A stretch of 64,000 nt of DNA from Massilia mucilaginosa. GTDB taxonomy: Bacteria > Pseudomonadota > Gammaproteobacteria > Burkholderiales > Burkholderiaceae_D. A program made the position numbers and the translations under genes. Under the pieces are notes generated by a model. That model made no database searches, had not been told where the DNA came from, and was given only the letters and a program-made list of their open reading frames with translations. The DNA lies in the NCBI RefSeq assembly GCF_011682145.1, contig NZ_WHJH01000001.1:248001-312000 (forward strand). The letters are read 5' to 3'. Below, one piece after another: positions 27,894 through 36,082 of this stretch. Each line of letters starts with the position of its first letter. Position 1 is the stretch's first letter.

Positions 27894-28436
27894 ATGTCCC
27901 GTCTTGCACTTCTCACCCGCGAGCACGCACCCGCCGCATCGGCCCCCTTGCTCGACCAGGTCCAGGCGGCCTTCGGCGCCACGCCGAACATGTTCCGCGC
28001 CGTCGCCAATTCGCCGGCGGCGCTGGCCAGCATGTGGGCGGCGTTCGGCGCGCTGGGCGGCGGCACGCTCGGCGCCAGGCTCGGCGAACAGGTCGCGGTC
28101 GCCATCGCCGACCTCAACAACTGCGAATACTGCCTGGCCGCGCATACGGCACTCGGGCGCAAGGCCGGCGCCAGCGGCGCGGACAGGCGCGCCGCCCAGG
28201 CCGGCCAGTCGGACGATCCGAAGAGCGCCGCCGCCCTGCGCTTCGCACTGGCCATGGTCGGGCAGCGCGGCCAGGTCGACGCCGCCGAGGTCGATGCTCT
28301 GCGTTTGGCGGGATTTGGCGATGGCGAGATCATGGAAATCATGGCGCACATCGCCCTGAACCTGTTCACCAACTACGTGAATGTGACCTTCGCGGTGCCG
28401 CTCGACTTCCCGCACGTGGCACTGCGCGCCAAATGA
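27894..28436 (+). CDS. AhpD-like alkylhydroperoxidase / carboxymuconolactone decarboxylase family protein
   Basis: The 180-residue product carries the AhpD active-site pattern E-x-C-x-x-C-x-x-x-H in N-C-E-Y-C-L-A-A-H-T near residues 75-84. This Cys pair and His form the proton relay and peroxidatic centre of AhpD-type enzymes. The rest is the all-helical CMD fold, with the late A-L-N-x-F-T-N-Y-V-N-V helix typical of this subgroup. The ATG is preceded by AAGGAAA. The stop overlaps the start of the redoxin gene (ATGA), so the two are translated together, and the promoter carries the MarR operator. Confidence 0.85.
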   Translation: MSRLALLTREHAPAASAPLLDQVQAAFGATPNMFRAVANSPAALASMWAAFGALGGGTLGARLGEQVAVAIADLNNCEYCLAAHTALGRKAGASGADRRAAQAGQSDDPKSAAALRFALAMVGQRGQVDAAEVDALRLAGFGDGEIMEIMAHIALNLFTNYVNVTFAVPLDFPHVALRAK

Positions 28437-28939
28437 CGGGCGCGACCGCACCCGAGTTCCAGGTAACGGCCTGGCTCAACGCATCCGGCCCGGTCAGCCT
28501 TGCCGGTTTGCGCGGCAAGGTCGTGGCGCTGTACGCGTTCCAGATGCTGTGCCCGAGCTGCGTGTCGCACGGCATTCCGCAGGCGAAGCAGATCCAGAAG
28601 ACGTTCGCCCGCAACGAGGTGGAAGTGCTCGGACTGCACACCGTGTTCGAGCACCACGCCGCCATGGGCCGCACGGCGCTGCAAGCGTTCATCCACGAAT
28701 ACCGGATCGATTTCCCGGTCGGGATCGACCAGCCCTCGGAGCGGGGGCCGGTGCCCCTGACGATGGAGCGCTACCAGCTGCGCGGCACGCCGACCTTGCT
28801 GCTGTTCGACCGCCAGGGGGTACTGCGGCATGCGCTGCTCGGCGTCGTGCACGACATGCGGGCCGGCGCGCTGATCGCCCGGCTGGTGGCGGAAACGGGC
28901 GCACCGCCGCACTGCGACGACGGCGCCTGCCGACGTTGA
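28433..28939 (+). CDS. Thioredoxin-like redoxin (TlpA/AhpC-TSA type)
   Basis: The 168-residue product has a thioredoxin fold with active site L-C-P-S-C near residue 39-42, a cis-Pro in G-T-P-T-L-L-L-F near 117-124, and the N-terminal A-P-E-F-Q and L-R-G-K-V-V-A-L-Y strands of the peroxiredoxin/TlpA class. No signal peptide is present, so it is cytoplasmic. A C-terminal pair Cys-Asp-Asp-Gly-Ala-Cys could be a second thiol site. It is the natural electron donor or partner for the AhpD-like protein encoded just upstream with a 4-base overlap. Confidence 0.8.
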   Translation: MTGATAPEFQVTAWLNASGPVSLAGLRGKVVALYAFQMLCPSCVSHGIPQAKQIQKTFARNEVEVLGLHTVFEHHAAMGRTALQAFIHEYRIDFPVGIDQPSERGPVPLTMERYQLRGTPTLLLFDRQGVLRHALLGVVHDMRAGALIARLVAETGAPPHCDDGACRR

Positions 28940-28965
28940 ACAACCATCTTGCATTGGAAAAGAAA

Positions 28966-29361
28966 ATGAAATCTGTCATACCAGCATTTGCCGCCAGCAT
29001 CCTGTGGGCGGCACTCCCGGTTCACGCCCACCAGGGCCACACCGGCGGCATCCACAGCGCGCCGGCGAAGGCCGTCAATGCGCCGTTCGACATCATCCAT
29101 ACCAAGATCGCCAGGGAAGGCAACACGGCGGTGTTCCACATTGCCGTGTCGGGCGAGGCGGGCCGGGCGAGGCCTTCCGCCACCGGCAAACTGGCCGGCA
29201 GCAGCGTGTTTTCGTACGTCTGGCCGACCACGCTCGACCCATCGGCGGTCGGCTTCGACAAGGGCGCCGGCATCCTCGCGTTCGCGGTGACTTCGCATCC
29301 CGACTTCGTGTTCAAGGTGGCCTCGGGCACGCTGAGCCTGCCGGGCAAGGTCGGCAAATAG
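28966..29361 (+). CDS. Small exported protein, possibly truncated
   Basis: The 131-residue product has a signal peptide ending near residue 22 (VHAH) and a His-rich mature start (HQGHTGGIH). The body reads like a beta-sandwich with S-S-V-F-S-Y-V-W-P-T and A-V-T-S-H-P-D-F. Longer proteins with this region that I recall continue with an Asp-rich D-E-N-G-D-G-D segment after HPDF; here the frame turns to an unrelated 17-residue tail. So a deletion of the C-terminal part is suspected, at low certainty. It follows the redoxin by 26 bases and may be the last gene of the operon. Confidence 0.55.
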   Translation: MKSVIPAFAASILWAALPVHAHQGHTGGIHSAPAKAVNAPFDIIHTKIAREGNTAVFHIAVSGEAGRARPSATGKLAGSSVFSYVWPTTLDPSAVGFDKGAGILAFAVTSHPDFVFKVASGTLSLPGKVGK

Positions 29362-29425
29362 GCGCCGCTGGCGGCCCCCGCCCGGCCGGCATGACGCCTC
29401 CGTCACGCCGGCCGGTGCCGTGCCG

Positions 29426-31432
29426 CTACTGGGGCAGCGGGGTCTGGACGGCCGCGTAGCGCGTCATCCCTTTCAACAGACCGTTGCTGAACGTGATGCT
29501 GAGCAGGCTGGGATTGCCCCAGGCAAGTGCCGGTGTTGTTACCGTGCCATCGGGACTAATCTTGCGCAGTTTTCCTTGCCCGGTCATGTACAGATCGCCA
29601 TTCGGCGCAAATGTCATCTGCACCTGGGAATAGAAGCCCAGGCTGGCGCTGCCGCGCGCACCGTCCTGGTCGCCGGCGACACCGCTGGTGCCGGCGAATA
29701 CCGCCACCGGCCCGTCTTTCGCGACCTTGAACACGACATGGCCGTAAAGGTCGGCCAGGTACAGGTTGCCGGCGCGGTCGAAGGCGACGGCGCGCGGGGT
29801 CAGTCCATATCCAGCGCGGTTGGCACTGAGCTCGGGCGAGAGATCGCTCTTATCGATGCGCCGAATTATCTTGCCGGCGGGCGAGAAGATATACGCCGTG
29901 TAGATGCCGGCCACCGCGAGATTGCCATCCAGATCGACAGCCATACCGTAGACCGAGCCAATCTCATTCTTTCCTCCCAGGGGAATCAAGGTAGTCATCA
30001 CACCGTCCTTGATCTTGACGATTCGTTGAACGTCGGACACATACATCACGTCCTTGCCATCGATCGCGACGTTGTCCGGATATCCGAACGCGTCAGCCCG
30101 GAAAGCGCCTGTCAAGGGATCGTTCCTGACGCCGGCCACACCGGCAAACACGGTGGTATCCCCGCCGGGGCTGACGCGCCGGATCACATGGCGCTGACGG
30201 TCGGCCATATACAGATTGCCTTTCGAATCGCTGGCCACGTGGGTCAAGTTACCGAAGCGCGCGCCGTTAGCGGCACCGTCAACCGTACCACTGGTGGACG
30301 GCGTGGCAGTCAAGGTCGTCACGTCGCCGGAGGAGGAAATCCTGCGCAGGCTGCGCGCACCGACATCGAGTCCGATCAGTTGTCCCGCGGGATCGAAGGC
30401 CAGCGCGCCGAGCAACGAGAAACGGGCGCTGTCGGCGCCGCCGTCGCGCGTGCCGCCGATGCCGTCCGCGCCCACCAGGGTCGTAACCATCCCGCCAGCG
30501 CTCATCTTGCGCAAGCGCGAGGCATCGGCGATCAGGACATCGCCGGACTCGGTCACCGCCAGTCCACCGATCTGATTGAAGCCTGCCGCCTCACCCTGCC
30601 CGTCCTCCATCCCATTGACAGGCTGGCCAGCCACGATGCGCAGTATCGCGTTGCTCCCGACACGGTAGACGCGCCCGCTATCGGCGCCATACATGACGCC
30701 GTCCTTGCCGACCGCCAGGCTGGTCGGCCGCGCGCTGACGCCCTCGCTGGACCAGTTGACGGTAGTGACCTTGCCAGCCGGAGTGACCCGCTGAAGCACC
30801 CGCTCGCCGGACAACACCAGGTAGTCGCCATTGGTATCGAGCGCGATCGCGCCTGGACGATGGAAGATGCGGCGCACCGGCTGACGGTCGGGCCGGAGCG
30901 GGTGCTCGCGCAATCCGCACGAATAGCCGGTCTGGCCGGCGACGGTGCTGACCGCGCCTGCCGGCGTGATGCGCCGGATCGTATTGTTGCAGGTGTCGGT
31001 CACCAGCAGATTGCCGGCCGCGTCGATCAGCATGCGCGACTCATGATTGAAGCGAAAACTCGCGCCAGCCCCGACCCCATCCTGGCTCCCGAATACCAGC
31101 TCGGCACCGGCGAGGGTCGAGACCGTGCCATCCGGCGTGATCTTGAGGATCAGTTGGCGTCCTGCGTCGAGGACGAAGGTATTGCCGGCCCGATCGACCG
31201 CCATGCCACCGGGCGTCTGCAACAGCGATGGTGCGCCGGCCAGTACGGTCGGCAACACGTTGACCGGCGGCGTCACCATCGGCGCCTCGGGCGGTGCTGG
31301 CGTCGGCGCAGGGGTGCCGGCGGGACCACCGGAGCCGCCGCCGCATGCGCTCAATGTCGCAGCCAGCAACAGAGCGACGGTGCGCCGCCCGCCCCGCCGT
31401 GGAAAGGATGACTGATGTCGAATTTGCCGCAT
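29426..31432 (-). CDS. NHL-repeat lipoprotein B
   Basis: The 668-residue product begins at the ATG at 31430-31432, matching the start of its paralogue at 27004; the longer frame begins inside the -10 box. A lipobox (L-S-A-C-G-G-G) ends the signal peptide near residue 30, followed by a Pro/Ala/Thr-rich linker. NHL blades then repeat with G-x-A-x-D-x-x-G-N-L-Y-x-A-D. T-D-T-C-N-N-T-I-R-R-I-T-P-A-G is nearly identical to the same position in paralogue A. It is predicted to sit in the outer membrane or periplasm as a beta-propeller scaffold. The pair flank a redox operon, which may be coincidence or a functional cluster. Confidence 0.8.
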   Translation of the reverse strand: MRQIRHQSSFPRRGGRRTVALLLAATLSACGGGSGGPAGTPAPTPAPPEAPMVTPPVNVLPTVLAGAPSLLQTPGGMAVDRAGNTFVLDAGRQLILKITPDGTVSTLAGAELVFGSQDGVGAGASFRFNHESRMLIDAAGNLLVTDTCNNTIRRITPAGAVSTVAGQTGYSCGLREHPLRPDRQPVRRIFHRPGAIALDTNGDYLVLSGERVLQRVTPAGKVTTVNWSSEGVSARPTSLAVGKDGVMYGADSGRVYRVGSNAILRIVAGQPVNGMEDGQGEAAGFNQIGGLAVTESGDVLIADASRLRKMSAGGMVTTLVGADGIGGTRDGGADSARFSLLGALAFDPAGQLIGLDVGARSLRRISSSGDVTTLTATPSTSGTVDGAANGARFGNLTHVASDSKGNLYMADRQRHVIRRVSPGGDTTVFAGVAGVRNDPLTGAFRADAFGYPDNVAIDGKDVMYVSDVQRIVKIKDGVMTTLIPLGGKNEIGSVYGMAVDLDGNLAVAGIYTAYIFSPAGKIIRRIDKSDLSPELSANRAGYGLTPRAVAFDRAGNLYLADLYGHVVFKVAKDGPVAVFAGTSGVAGDQDGARGSASLGFYSQVQMTFAPNGDLYMTGQGKLRKISPDGTVTTPALAWGNPSLLSITFSNGLLKGMTRYAAVQTPLPQ

Positions 31433-31461
31433 TGGATTGTTCTTTTGATTAATGGGCGGCA

Positions 31462-31487
31462 AATATAACGATTTTTGAGAGGCAGCA
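31462..31487 (-). promoter_or_regulatory. Promoter element shared by the NHL lipoprotein genes (copy B)
   Basis: TGCTGCC (31481-31487) and TATATT (31462-31467) on the minus strand are 13 bases apart, the same as at 27036-27061, and 29 bases precede the ATG. Confidence 0.6.
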
Positions 31488-31568
31488 GTGATTGACCCGG
31501 GGAACTATTTTGAATGGCGCGGTCGGGCGTTGTTTTTCTCGCATGCATACGCTGGATATTCGGCTATT

Positions 31569-31586
31569 TAGTGTTATAGTGAACTA
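31569..31586. promoter_or_regulatory. Candidate YtrA-type operator over a -10 box
   Basis: TAGTGTTATAGTGAACTA has TAGT/ACTA ends as an imperfect inverted repeat and contains TATAGT (31575-31580), a probable -10 for the following operon. GntR/YtrA repressors usually bind their own promoters, so this is the most likely operator. Confidence 0.4.
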
Positions 31587-31615
31587 CATCACCACCTCAC
31601 CAACAGGGAGGATTC

Positions 31616-31660
31616 ATGTCTCACCATGCAGCACCACATCAGCGGGAGGCTTGTCCATGA
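31616..31660 (+). CDS. Leader peptide of 14 residues before the GntR gene
   Basis: An ATG with a strong AGGGAGGA ribosome binding site opens a frame for MSHHAAPHQREACP. Its TGA overlaps the ATG of the regulator gene (ATGA), and the regulator's own GGGAGG lies inside the frame. The geometry implies translational coupling. The peptide has three His and one Cys but no obvious attenuator hairpin was found. Confidence 0.45.
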   Translation: MSHHAAPHQREACP

Positions 31661-32022
31661 CTAACGGCTGGAACGACAACACGCCCATCTATCGCCAGCT
31701 CAAGGAAAAGGTCATCGGCATGATGCTCGACGGCGTCCTGAAAGCGGGCGACGCCCTGCCCTCGGTGCGCCAGGTCGCGGCCGAGTACCAGCTCAATCCG
31801 ATTACCGTTTCGCGCGCCTACCAGGAACTGGTGGACGAGGAACTCGTCGAAAAACGAAGGGGAATAGGCATGTATGTAACCGAAGGCGCGAGCGAAAAAC
31901 TGCTCGCCAGCGAACGCGAGCGCTTCATGCGCGAAGAATGGCCGGCCATGCTCGAACGCATCCGCCGGCTCGGCCTGGACCTCGGCCAGTTGCTGCGCCC
32001 GCAAGACGGAGGCCAGTCATGA
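31657..32022 (+). CDS. GntR family regulator, YtrA subfamily
   Basis: The 121-residue product is a short GntR protein: winged helix with P-I-Y-R-Q-L-K-E-K-V near residue 10-19 and L-P-S-V-R-Q-V-A-A-E-Y-Q-L-N-P-I-T-V-S-R-A-Y near 35-56, then a short C-terminal helix pair of about 45 residues. That size is diagnostic of the YtrA subfamily, which represses the ABC transporter operon it heads. Its stop overlaps the ABC ATPase start (ATGA). Confidence 0.9.
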   Translation: MTNGWNDNTPIYRQLKEKVIGMMLDGVLKAGDALPSVRQVAAEYQLNPITVSRAYQELVDEELVEKRRGIGMYVTEGASEKLLASERERFMREEWPAMLERIRRLGLDLGQLLRPQDGGQS

Positions 32023-32876
32023 GCACCGTCCTCAGCGCCCGCAATCTGAGCAAGCGTTACGGCAAGTCGGTGGCGCTCGACAATATCAGCTTCGACATTC
32101 CCGCCGGCCGCATCGTCGGCCTGATCGGCCCCAACGGATCGGGCAAGACCACCACCCTCAAAGCCGTGCTCGGCCTGACCGATGTCGCCGGCGAACTGTC
32201 GGTGCTCGGCTTCGACCCGCGCACGCAGCGCGACGCGCTGATGCAGCAGGTCTGCTTTATCGCCGACGTGGCGATCTTGCCGCGCTGGCTGCGCGTGTCG
32301 GAAGCGATCGATTTCGTCGAAGGCGTGCATCCGCGCTTCAACCGCGCCAAGGCCGAGCGCTACCTGGCCGCGACCAAGCTGACACCGGACATGAAGGTCA
32401 AGACCATGTCCAAGGGCATGATCGTGCAACTGCACCTGGCGCTGGTGATGGCCATCGACGCCAAGCTGCTGGTGCTCGACGAACCGACCCTGGGCCTGGA
32501 CATCCTCTACCGCAAGCAGTTCTATCAGAACCTGCTGGAAGACTATTTTGACGCGGACAAGACCATCATCATCACCACCCACCAGGTCGAGGAAGTCGAA
32601 CACATCCTCACCGACCTGCTGTTCATCCGCGACGGCAGGATCGTGCTGTCGGCGTCGATGGACGAGGTCGGCGAGCGCTTCATCGAAGTGATGGTCGCGC
32701 CCGACAAGCTGGGCGCCGCCAATGCGCTGCAGCCGATCGACCAGCGCAGCGTGTTCGGCAAGTCGGTGATGCTGTTCGACGGCGTGGCCCGTGAGCAACT
32801 GGACGTCCTCGGCGAGACGCGCAACCCCAGCGTCGCCGATTTGTTTGTCGCCACCATGAAAGGAAGCTACGCATGA
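32019..32876 (+). CDS. ABC transporter ATP-binding protein (YtrB-like)
   Basis: The 285-residue product has Walker A G-P-N-G-S-G-K-T-T at 37-45, Walker B L-L-V-L-D-E-P near 150 and the switch His in I-T-T-H-Q-V-E. The signature loop is S-K-G-M instead of LSGGQ, a variant typical of YtrB-type ATPases. It pairs with the permease encoded directly downstream. Substrate unknown; relatives respond to cell-wall antibiotics or acetoin. Confidence 0.92.
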   Translation: MSTVLSARNLSKRYGKSVALDNISFDIPAGRIVGLIGPNGSGKTTTLKAVLGLTDVAGELSVLGFDPRTQRDALMQQVCFIADVAILPRWLRVSEAIDFVEGVHPRFNRAKAERYLAATKLTPDMKVKTMSKGMIVQLHLALVMAIDAKLLVLDEPTLGLDILYRKQFYQNLLEDYFDADKTIIITTHQVEEVEHILTDLLFIRDGRIVLSASMDEVGERFIEVMVAPDKLGAANALQPIDQRSVFGKSVMLFDGVAREQLDVLGETRNPSVADLFVATMKGSYA

Positions 32877-33832
32877 ACACAATGAAATGGTTGCTCAAGC
32901 GCGAGTTCTGGGAGCACAAGGGATCGTTTTTCTGGGCGCCCGTGATTCTCGGCATGGTGATGGTGGCGGTGACCGGCATCACGGTCGTGTACGGCATGAG
33001 TAGCGGCCATAGCGTCTTCAAGCTCAATCTCAACGGAGAAATGCAGAACATGAAGGCCATGTTCGCTGCCATGTCGCCGGAAGACCACCGCCAAACCATG
33101 GGCGTGCTGTCGAACATCTGCCTCGGCGCCGGGCTGCCGCTCATGATGATGCTGGCTGTGACCACGTTTTTCTACTGCCTGGGCGCGCTGCATGACGAAC
33201 GGCGCGACCGCAGCATCCTGTTCTGGAAATCGCTGCCGCTGTCGGACACGCAGACGGTGCTGTCGAAAGTGGCGATGGTGACCGTGGCCGCGCCGCTGAT
33301 TGCGCTCGCCGTCAGCCTGGCCACCTCGCTGGCGCTGATGCTGATCATCGGCACGGTGGCGATGTTTCATGGCTTGAACGTGTTCGGCGGGATCCTCGGC
33401 AACCGCGGGGTTTACATGCTGCCGTTGCAGGTGATCGGCGTACTGCCGGTGTACCTGCTGTGCGCCTTGCCCACCGTCGGCTGGCTGCTGCTGGTGTCCA
33501 GCTGGGCCAGGTCGAAACCCTTCCTGTGGGCGGTCGGGGTGCCGCTAATCGCGCTGATCCTGGTGAAATGGGTCGGCTACCTGCTGGGCATGAGCTCGGC
33601 GGCATCCTGGCTGATGAGCAACGTGGCCGGACGCATGCTGCTGGGACTGGTTCCGGGCAGCTGGCTGTTCGATCACAACCGGGCTGGCGCCGTGCTGCGC
33701 GAGCCGGGCATCGACTTGCTGGCGCAAGCCTGGCCGACCCTGGCCACGCCGGGCGTGTGGATCGGGGCGGCGGCGGGCGTGCTGATGATCTACGGAGCGA
33801 TGCGCCTGCGCCGCTTCAAGGACGAGGGCTGA
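32873..33832 (+). CDS. ABC transporter permease (ABC-2 type)
   Basis: The 319-residue product begins with a cytoplasmic amphipathic helix (W-L-L-K-R-E-F-W-E-H-K) and has about six transmembrane segments at roughly 20-40, 90-115, 140-165, 180-205, 215-235 and 285-305, with a soluble loop near 45-85. This is the ABC-2 export plan. It overlaps the ATPase gene by 4 bases and closes the operon; the next gene is convergent. Confidence 0.88.
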   Translation: MNTMKWLLKREFWEHKGSFFWAPVILGMVMVAVTGITVVYGMSSGHSVFKLNLNGEMQNMKAMFAAMSPEDHRQTMGVLSNICLGAGLPLMMMLAVTTFFYCLGALHDERRDRSILFWKSLPLSDTQTVLSKVAMVTVAAPLIALAVSLATSLALMLIIGTVAMFHGLNVFGGILGNRGVYMLPLQVIGVLPVYLLCALPTVGWLLLVSSWARSKPFLWAVGVPLIALILVKWVGYLLGMSSAASWLMSNVAGRMLLGLVPGSWLFDHNRAGAVLREPGIDLLAQAWPTLATPGVWIGAAAGVLMIYGAMRLRRFKDEG

Positions 33833-33874
33833 TGGCGAGGGCCGGTTGCGCCACTGGCGCAACCGGCTACATGC

Positions 33875-34570
33875 TTACTCGAACTGCGTCTTGAACGCCA
33901 GGAACTGCAGTTTGAGGTCATCGACCTCGGCCCGCAGCGCCGCCACTTCCTGTTCCAGCTGCGCCACCCTGCTGCCCTGGGCCGGCGCGCTCACCACGCC
34001 GAACGACGATTCCTGCTGCGCCAGCGCCGCGTCGCCACCGAGCAGTTGCCCGTAACGCGGTTCCTTGGTCCCCGGCGCCAGCGCCAGGCGCGCCACGATC
34101 GGCGGATACTTGTCGATCAAAAACTGCAGGCAGGCCTCGACATCGGCCACCGACTTGAATTCGTGCAGCCGTCCGCTGCGGGTGCGAATTTCGCCGGCGG
34201 TCTGCAAGCCGCGCAGCATCAGGATCGTCAGCACGGCCAGCTTGTCCTGCTCCAGCGACCATTTGATGCGCATGCGGTGCTCGTACTTGGTCACGCGCGC
34301 GCCGGCCTGGGTGATGCCGTTGACGAACTTGCGCTGCATCAGCCGCTGCAGCACGTCCTGCACCGTTTCGTCGGACAGCTGCATCACCGGGTCGCGGCTC
34401 GAGAGCTGGTTGCAGCCATTGGTGATCGCATTGAGCGACATCGGATAGTTGTCGGGCGTGAGGCCTTCCTTCTCGGCCAGCACCGCCAGCACGCGGATTT
34501 CGAACGGGTCCAGCAAGGCAGCGCCGTCGGCGCCGCCCTTTGCTTCTTGTGTCATACCTTCTAGTGTCAT
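33875..34570 (-). CDS. yceH: YceH family (DUF480/UPF0502) protein
   Basis: The 231-residue product has the tandem winged-helix layout of YceH: R-V-L-A-V-L-A-E-K-E near residue 26-35, P-D-N-Y-P-M-S-L-N-A-I-T-N-G-C-N-Q near 39-55, and K-L-A-V-L-T-I-L-M-L-R-G-x-Q-T-A-G-E-I-R-T-R-S near 110-133. A coiled coil of about 25 residues closes the C-terminus (V-A-Q-L-E-Q-E-V-A-A-L-R). Function is unknown though the fold suggests DNA binding. It follows cysE by 10 bases, on the same strand. Confidence 0.9.
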   Translation of the reverse strand: MTLEGMTQEAKGGADGAALLDPFEIRVLAVLAEKEGLTPDNYPMSLNAITNGCNQLSSRDPVMQLSDETVQDVLQRLMQRKFVNGITQAGARVTKYEHRMRIKWSLEQDKLAVLTILMLRGLQTAGEIRTRSGRLHEFKSVADVEACLQFLIDKYPPIVARLALAPGTKEPRYGQLLGGDAALAQQESSFGVVSAPAQGSRVAQLEQEVAALRAEVDDLKLQFLAFKTQFE

Positions 34571-34580
34571 GCGTGTGTCC

Positions 34581-35321
34581 TTACTCGACCAGTTTATTGA
34601 GCTTTACCGAATCCAATTTATCACACTCGGGCGTGCTCGGGCAGGCGATTCCCGCCGACTTCATCAGCGCCATCAGGCGGTCGAGCTGTTCGTCCTGGCG
34701 CGCCGCGTGATTGATCAGCCCGTGCAAGGCTTTCGACAGCGGATCGTCGCCGTTCGGGGTGACGCCGTAGGCCGAGAACAGATGCGCGCTGGCGCGCGTA
34801 TCGACCTCTTTCTGCACGATGTGGGCCGGATTGCCGACCGCCGTCGCGCCGGCCGGCACCGGCTTGATCACCACCGCGTTCGAGCCGACCTTGGCATACT
34901 CGCCCACGGTGAACGATCCAAGCACCTTGGCGCCGGCACCGATGATGACGCCGCGCTCCAGGGTCGGATGGCGCTTGCTGCCGCTGTTGAGCGAGGTGCC
35001 GCCCAGGGTCACGCCCTGGTAGATGGTGCAGTCGTCGCCGACCACGGCGGTCTCGCCGATGACCACGCCGAAGCCGTGATCGATGAACACGCGCCGCCCG
35101 ATGGTGGCGCCGGGATGGATCTCGATGCCGGTCAGGATGCGCGCCAGGTAGGAAATGAAGCGCCCGATCCATTTCAGGTTGCGGCTCCAGCAAGCCTGCG
35201 CCCAGCGATGCATCATGATGGCCTGAAAGCCAGGATAACAAGTGAACACTTCCCATCCATTACGGGCGGCAGGGTCGCGTTCAATGATGCTCTTGATATC
35301 TTCGCGCAGGTGTAAAAACAT
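34581..35321 (-). CDS. cysE: Serine O-acetyltransferase
   Basis: The 246-residue product has the left-handed beta-helix of hexapeptide transferases with I-H-P-G-A-T-I-G, F-I-D-H-G-F-G-V-V-I-G-E-T, T-L-G-G-T and P-A-G-A-T-A-V-G-N-P-A. The His and Asp of I-D-H-G are catalytic. It acetylates serine with acetyl-CoA, the first step of cysteine synthesis. It lacks part of the long N-terminal helical domain of E. coli CysE, as is normal for the short betaproteobacterial form. yceH follows 10 bases downstream. Confidence 0.95.
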   Translation of the reverse strand: MFLHLREDIKSIIERDPAARNGWEVFTCYPGFQAIMMHRWAQACWSRNLKWIGRFISYLARILTGIEIHPGATIGRRVFIDHGFGVVIGETAVVGDDCTIYQGVTLGGTSLNSGSKRHPTLERGVIIGAGAKVLGSFTVGEYAKVGSNAVVIKPVPAGATAVGNPAHIVQKEVDTRASAHLFSAYGVTPNGDDPLSKALHGLINHAARQDEQLDRLMALMKSAGIACPSTPECDKLDSVKLNKLVE

Positions 35322-35527
35322 AAACAGGGACGTGGGAACAGTTGCGATACAGGCATGGTAGCGTATCCGCCCGCCTCCCGCTTATGTGCGGTCAATTTGC
35401 CCGCCTCGCATAAAGCTGATTGCAGGAAAGCAAATTGTGCAACTATGATTAATTTTCAACATTACCGCCGCCCGGTCAGGCGACGACGCGCTTCCATGCC
35501 AGTCCACCCCTCCCATCAGGAAAACCC

Positions 35528-36082
35528 ATGAAATACGCCGCTCTTGTTCTCTCGCTGCTGTGCGCTCACGCGCTGGCGGCGGCCATACCCGCACCGGTCC
35601 CGGTCGCGCCGCCCCGTACGCCGGGCGATATGGCCTTCCTGCACGTGCCCACGGCGCCGGCCGGCACCACCATCAGCCGCGTGGCGGCCGCCGACGAGAT
35701 GGCGTACTTCCCGCTCACCAAACGGTTTTTCGAGACCTTTGCCACCATGCCGGCGCTGGCCGACGCGTCGGGCGTACCGGGAAAGTGGGCGCCGCACCTC
35801 GATGGCGGCGTGCACAAGGACAATCCGAAACTGCACATGGGATACAACTGGCCGACCAAGCGCCGCCAGAACGAGAGCCACGAGCAGCAGGTCTACGTCG
35901 ATCCGGCATTCAATGCGATCGGGGTCAGCCCGTTTTCCATCAAGGACAGCGTCCTGACGATCTCGGCGCGGCGCACGCCGGACGAGCTGTTCGACAAGGC
36001 CTGGGGCTACCCCTTCATCTCCGGACTGTTGTCGACCCAGGAGGCGCCGCCCGGGAGACGGGCGGCGCAGCAGCTCTTTTAG
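35528..36082 (+). pseudogene. Truncated family 16 glycoside hydrolase
   Basis: The 184-residue product has a signal peptide (cleavage near ALAA) and the N-terminal portion of a GH16 glucanase: Y-V-D-P-A-F near residue 125, G-V-S-P-F-S-I-K-D-S-V-L-T-I-S-A and W-G-Y-P-F-I-S-G-L-L-S-T-Q. In intact enzymes this is followed within about 15 residues by the F-S-Q-T-Y-G-Y-F-E strand and the ExDxxE catalytic motif. Here those are absent: the frame runs through a hairpin and stops, and rlmB begins immediately. The enzyme has no catalytic residues left, so the gene is probably a 3'-deleted remnant. The AGGAAA ribosome binding site is intact. Confidence 0.65.
36044..36068. terminator. Hairpin at the 3' end of the GH16 remnant
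   Basis: GCGCCGCCCG and CGGGCGGCGC form a perfect 10-bp stem with a 5-base loop; TTTT follows on the plus strand nine bases later. It sits between converging genes and could terminate either. Confidence 0.6.
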
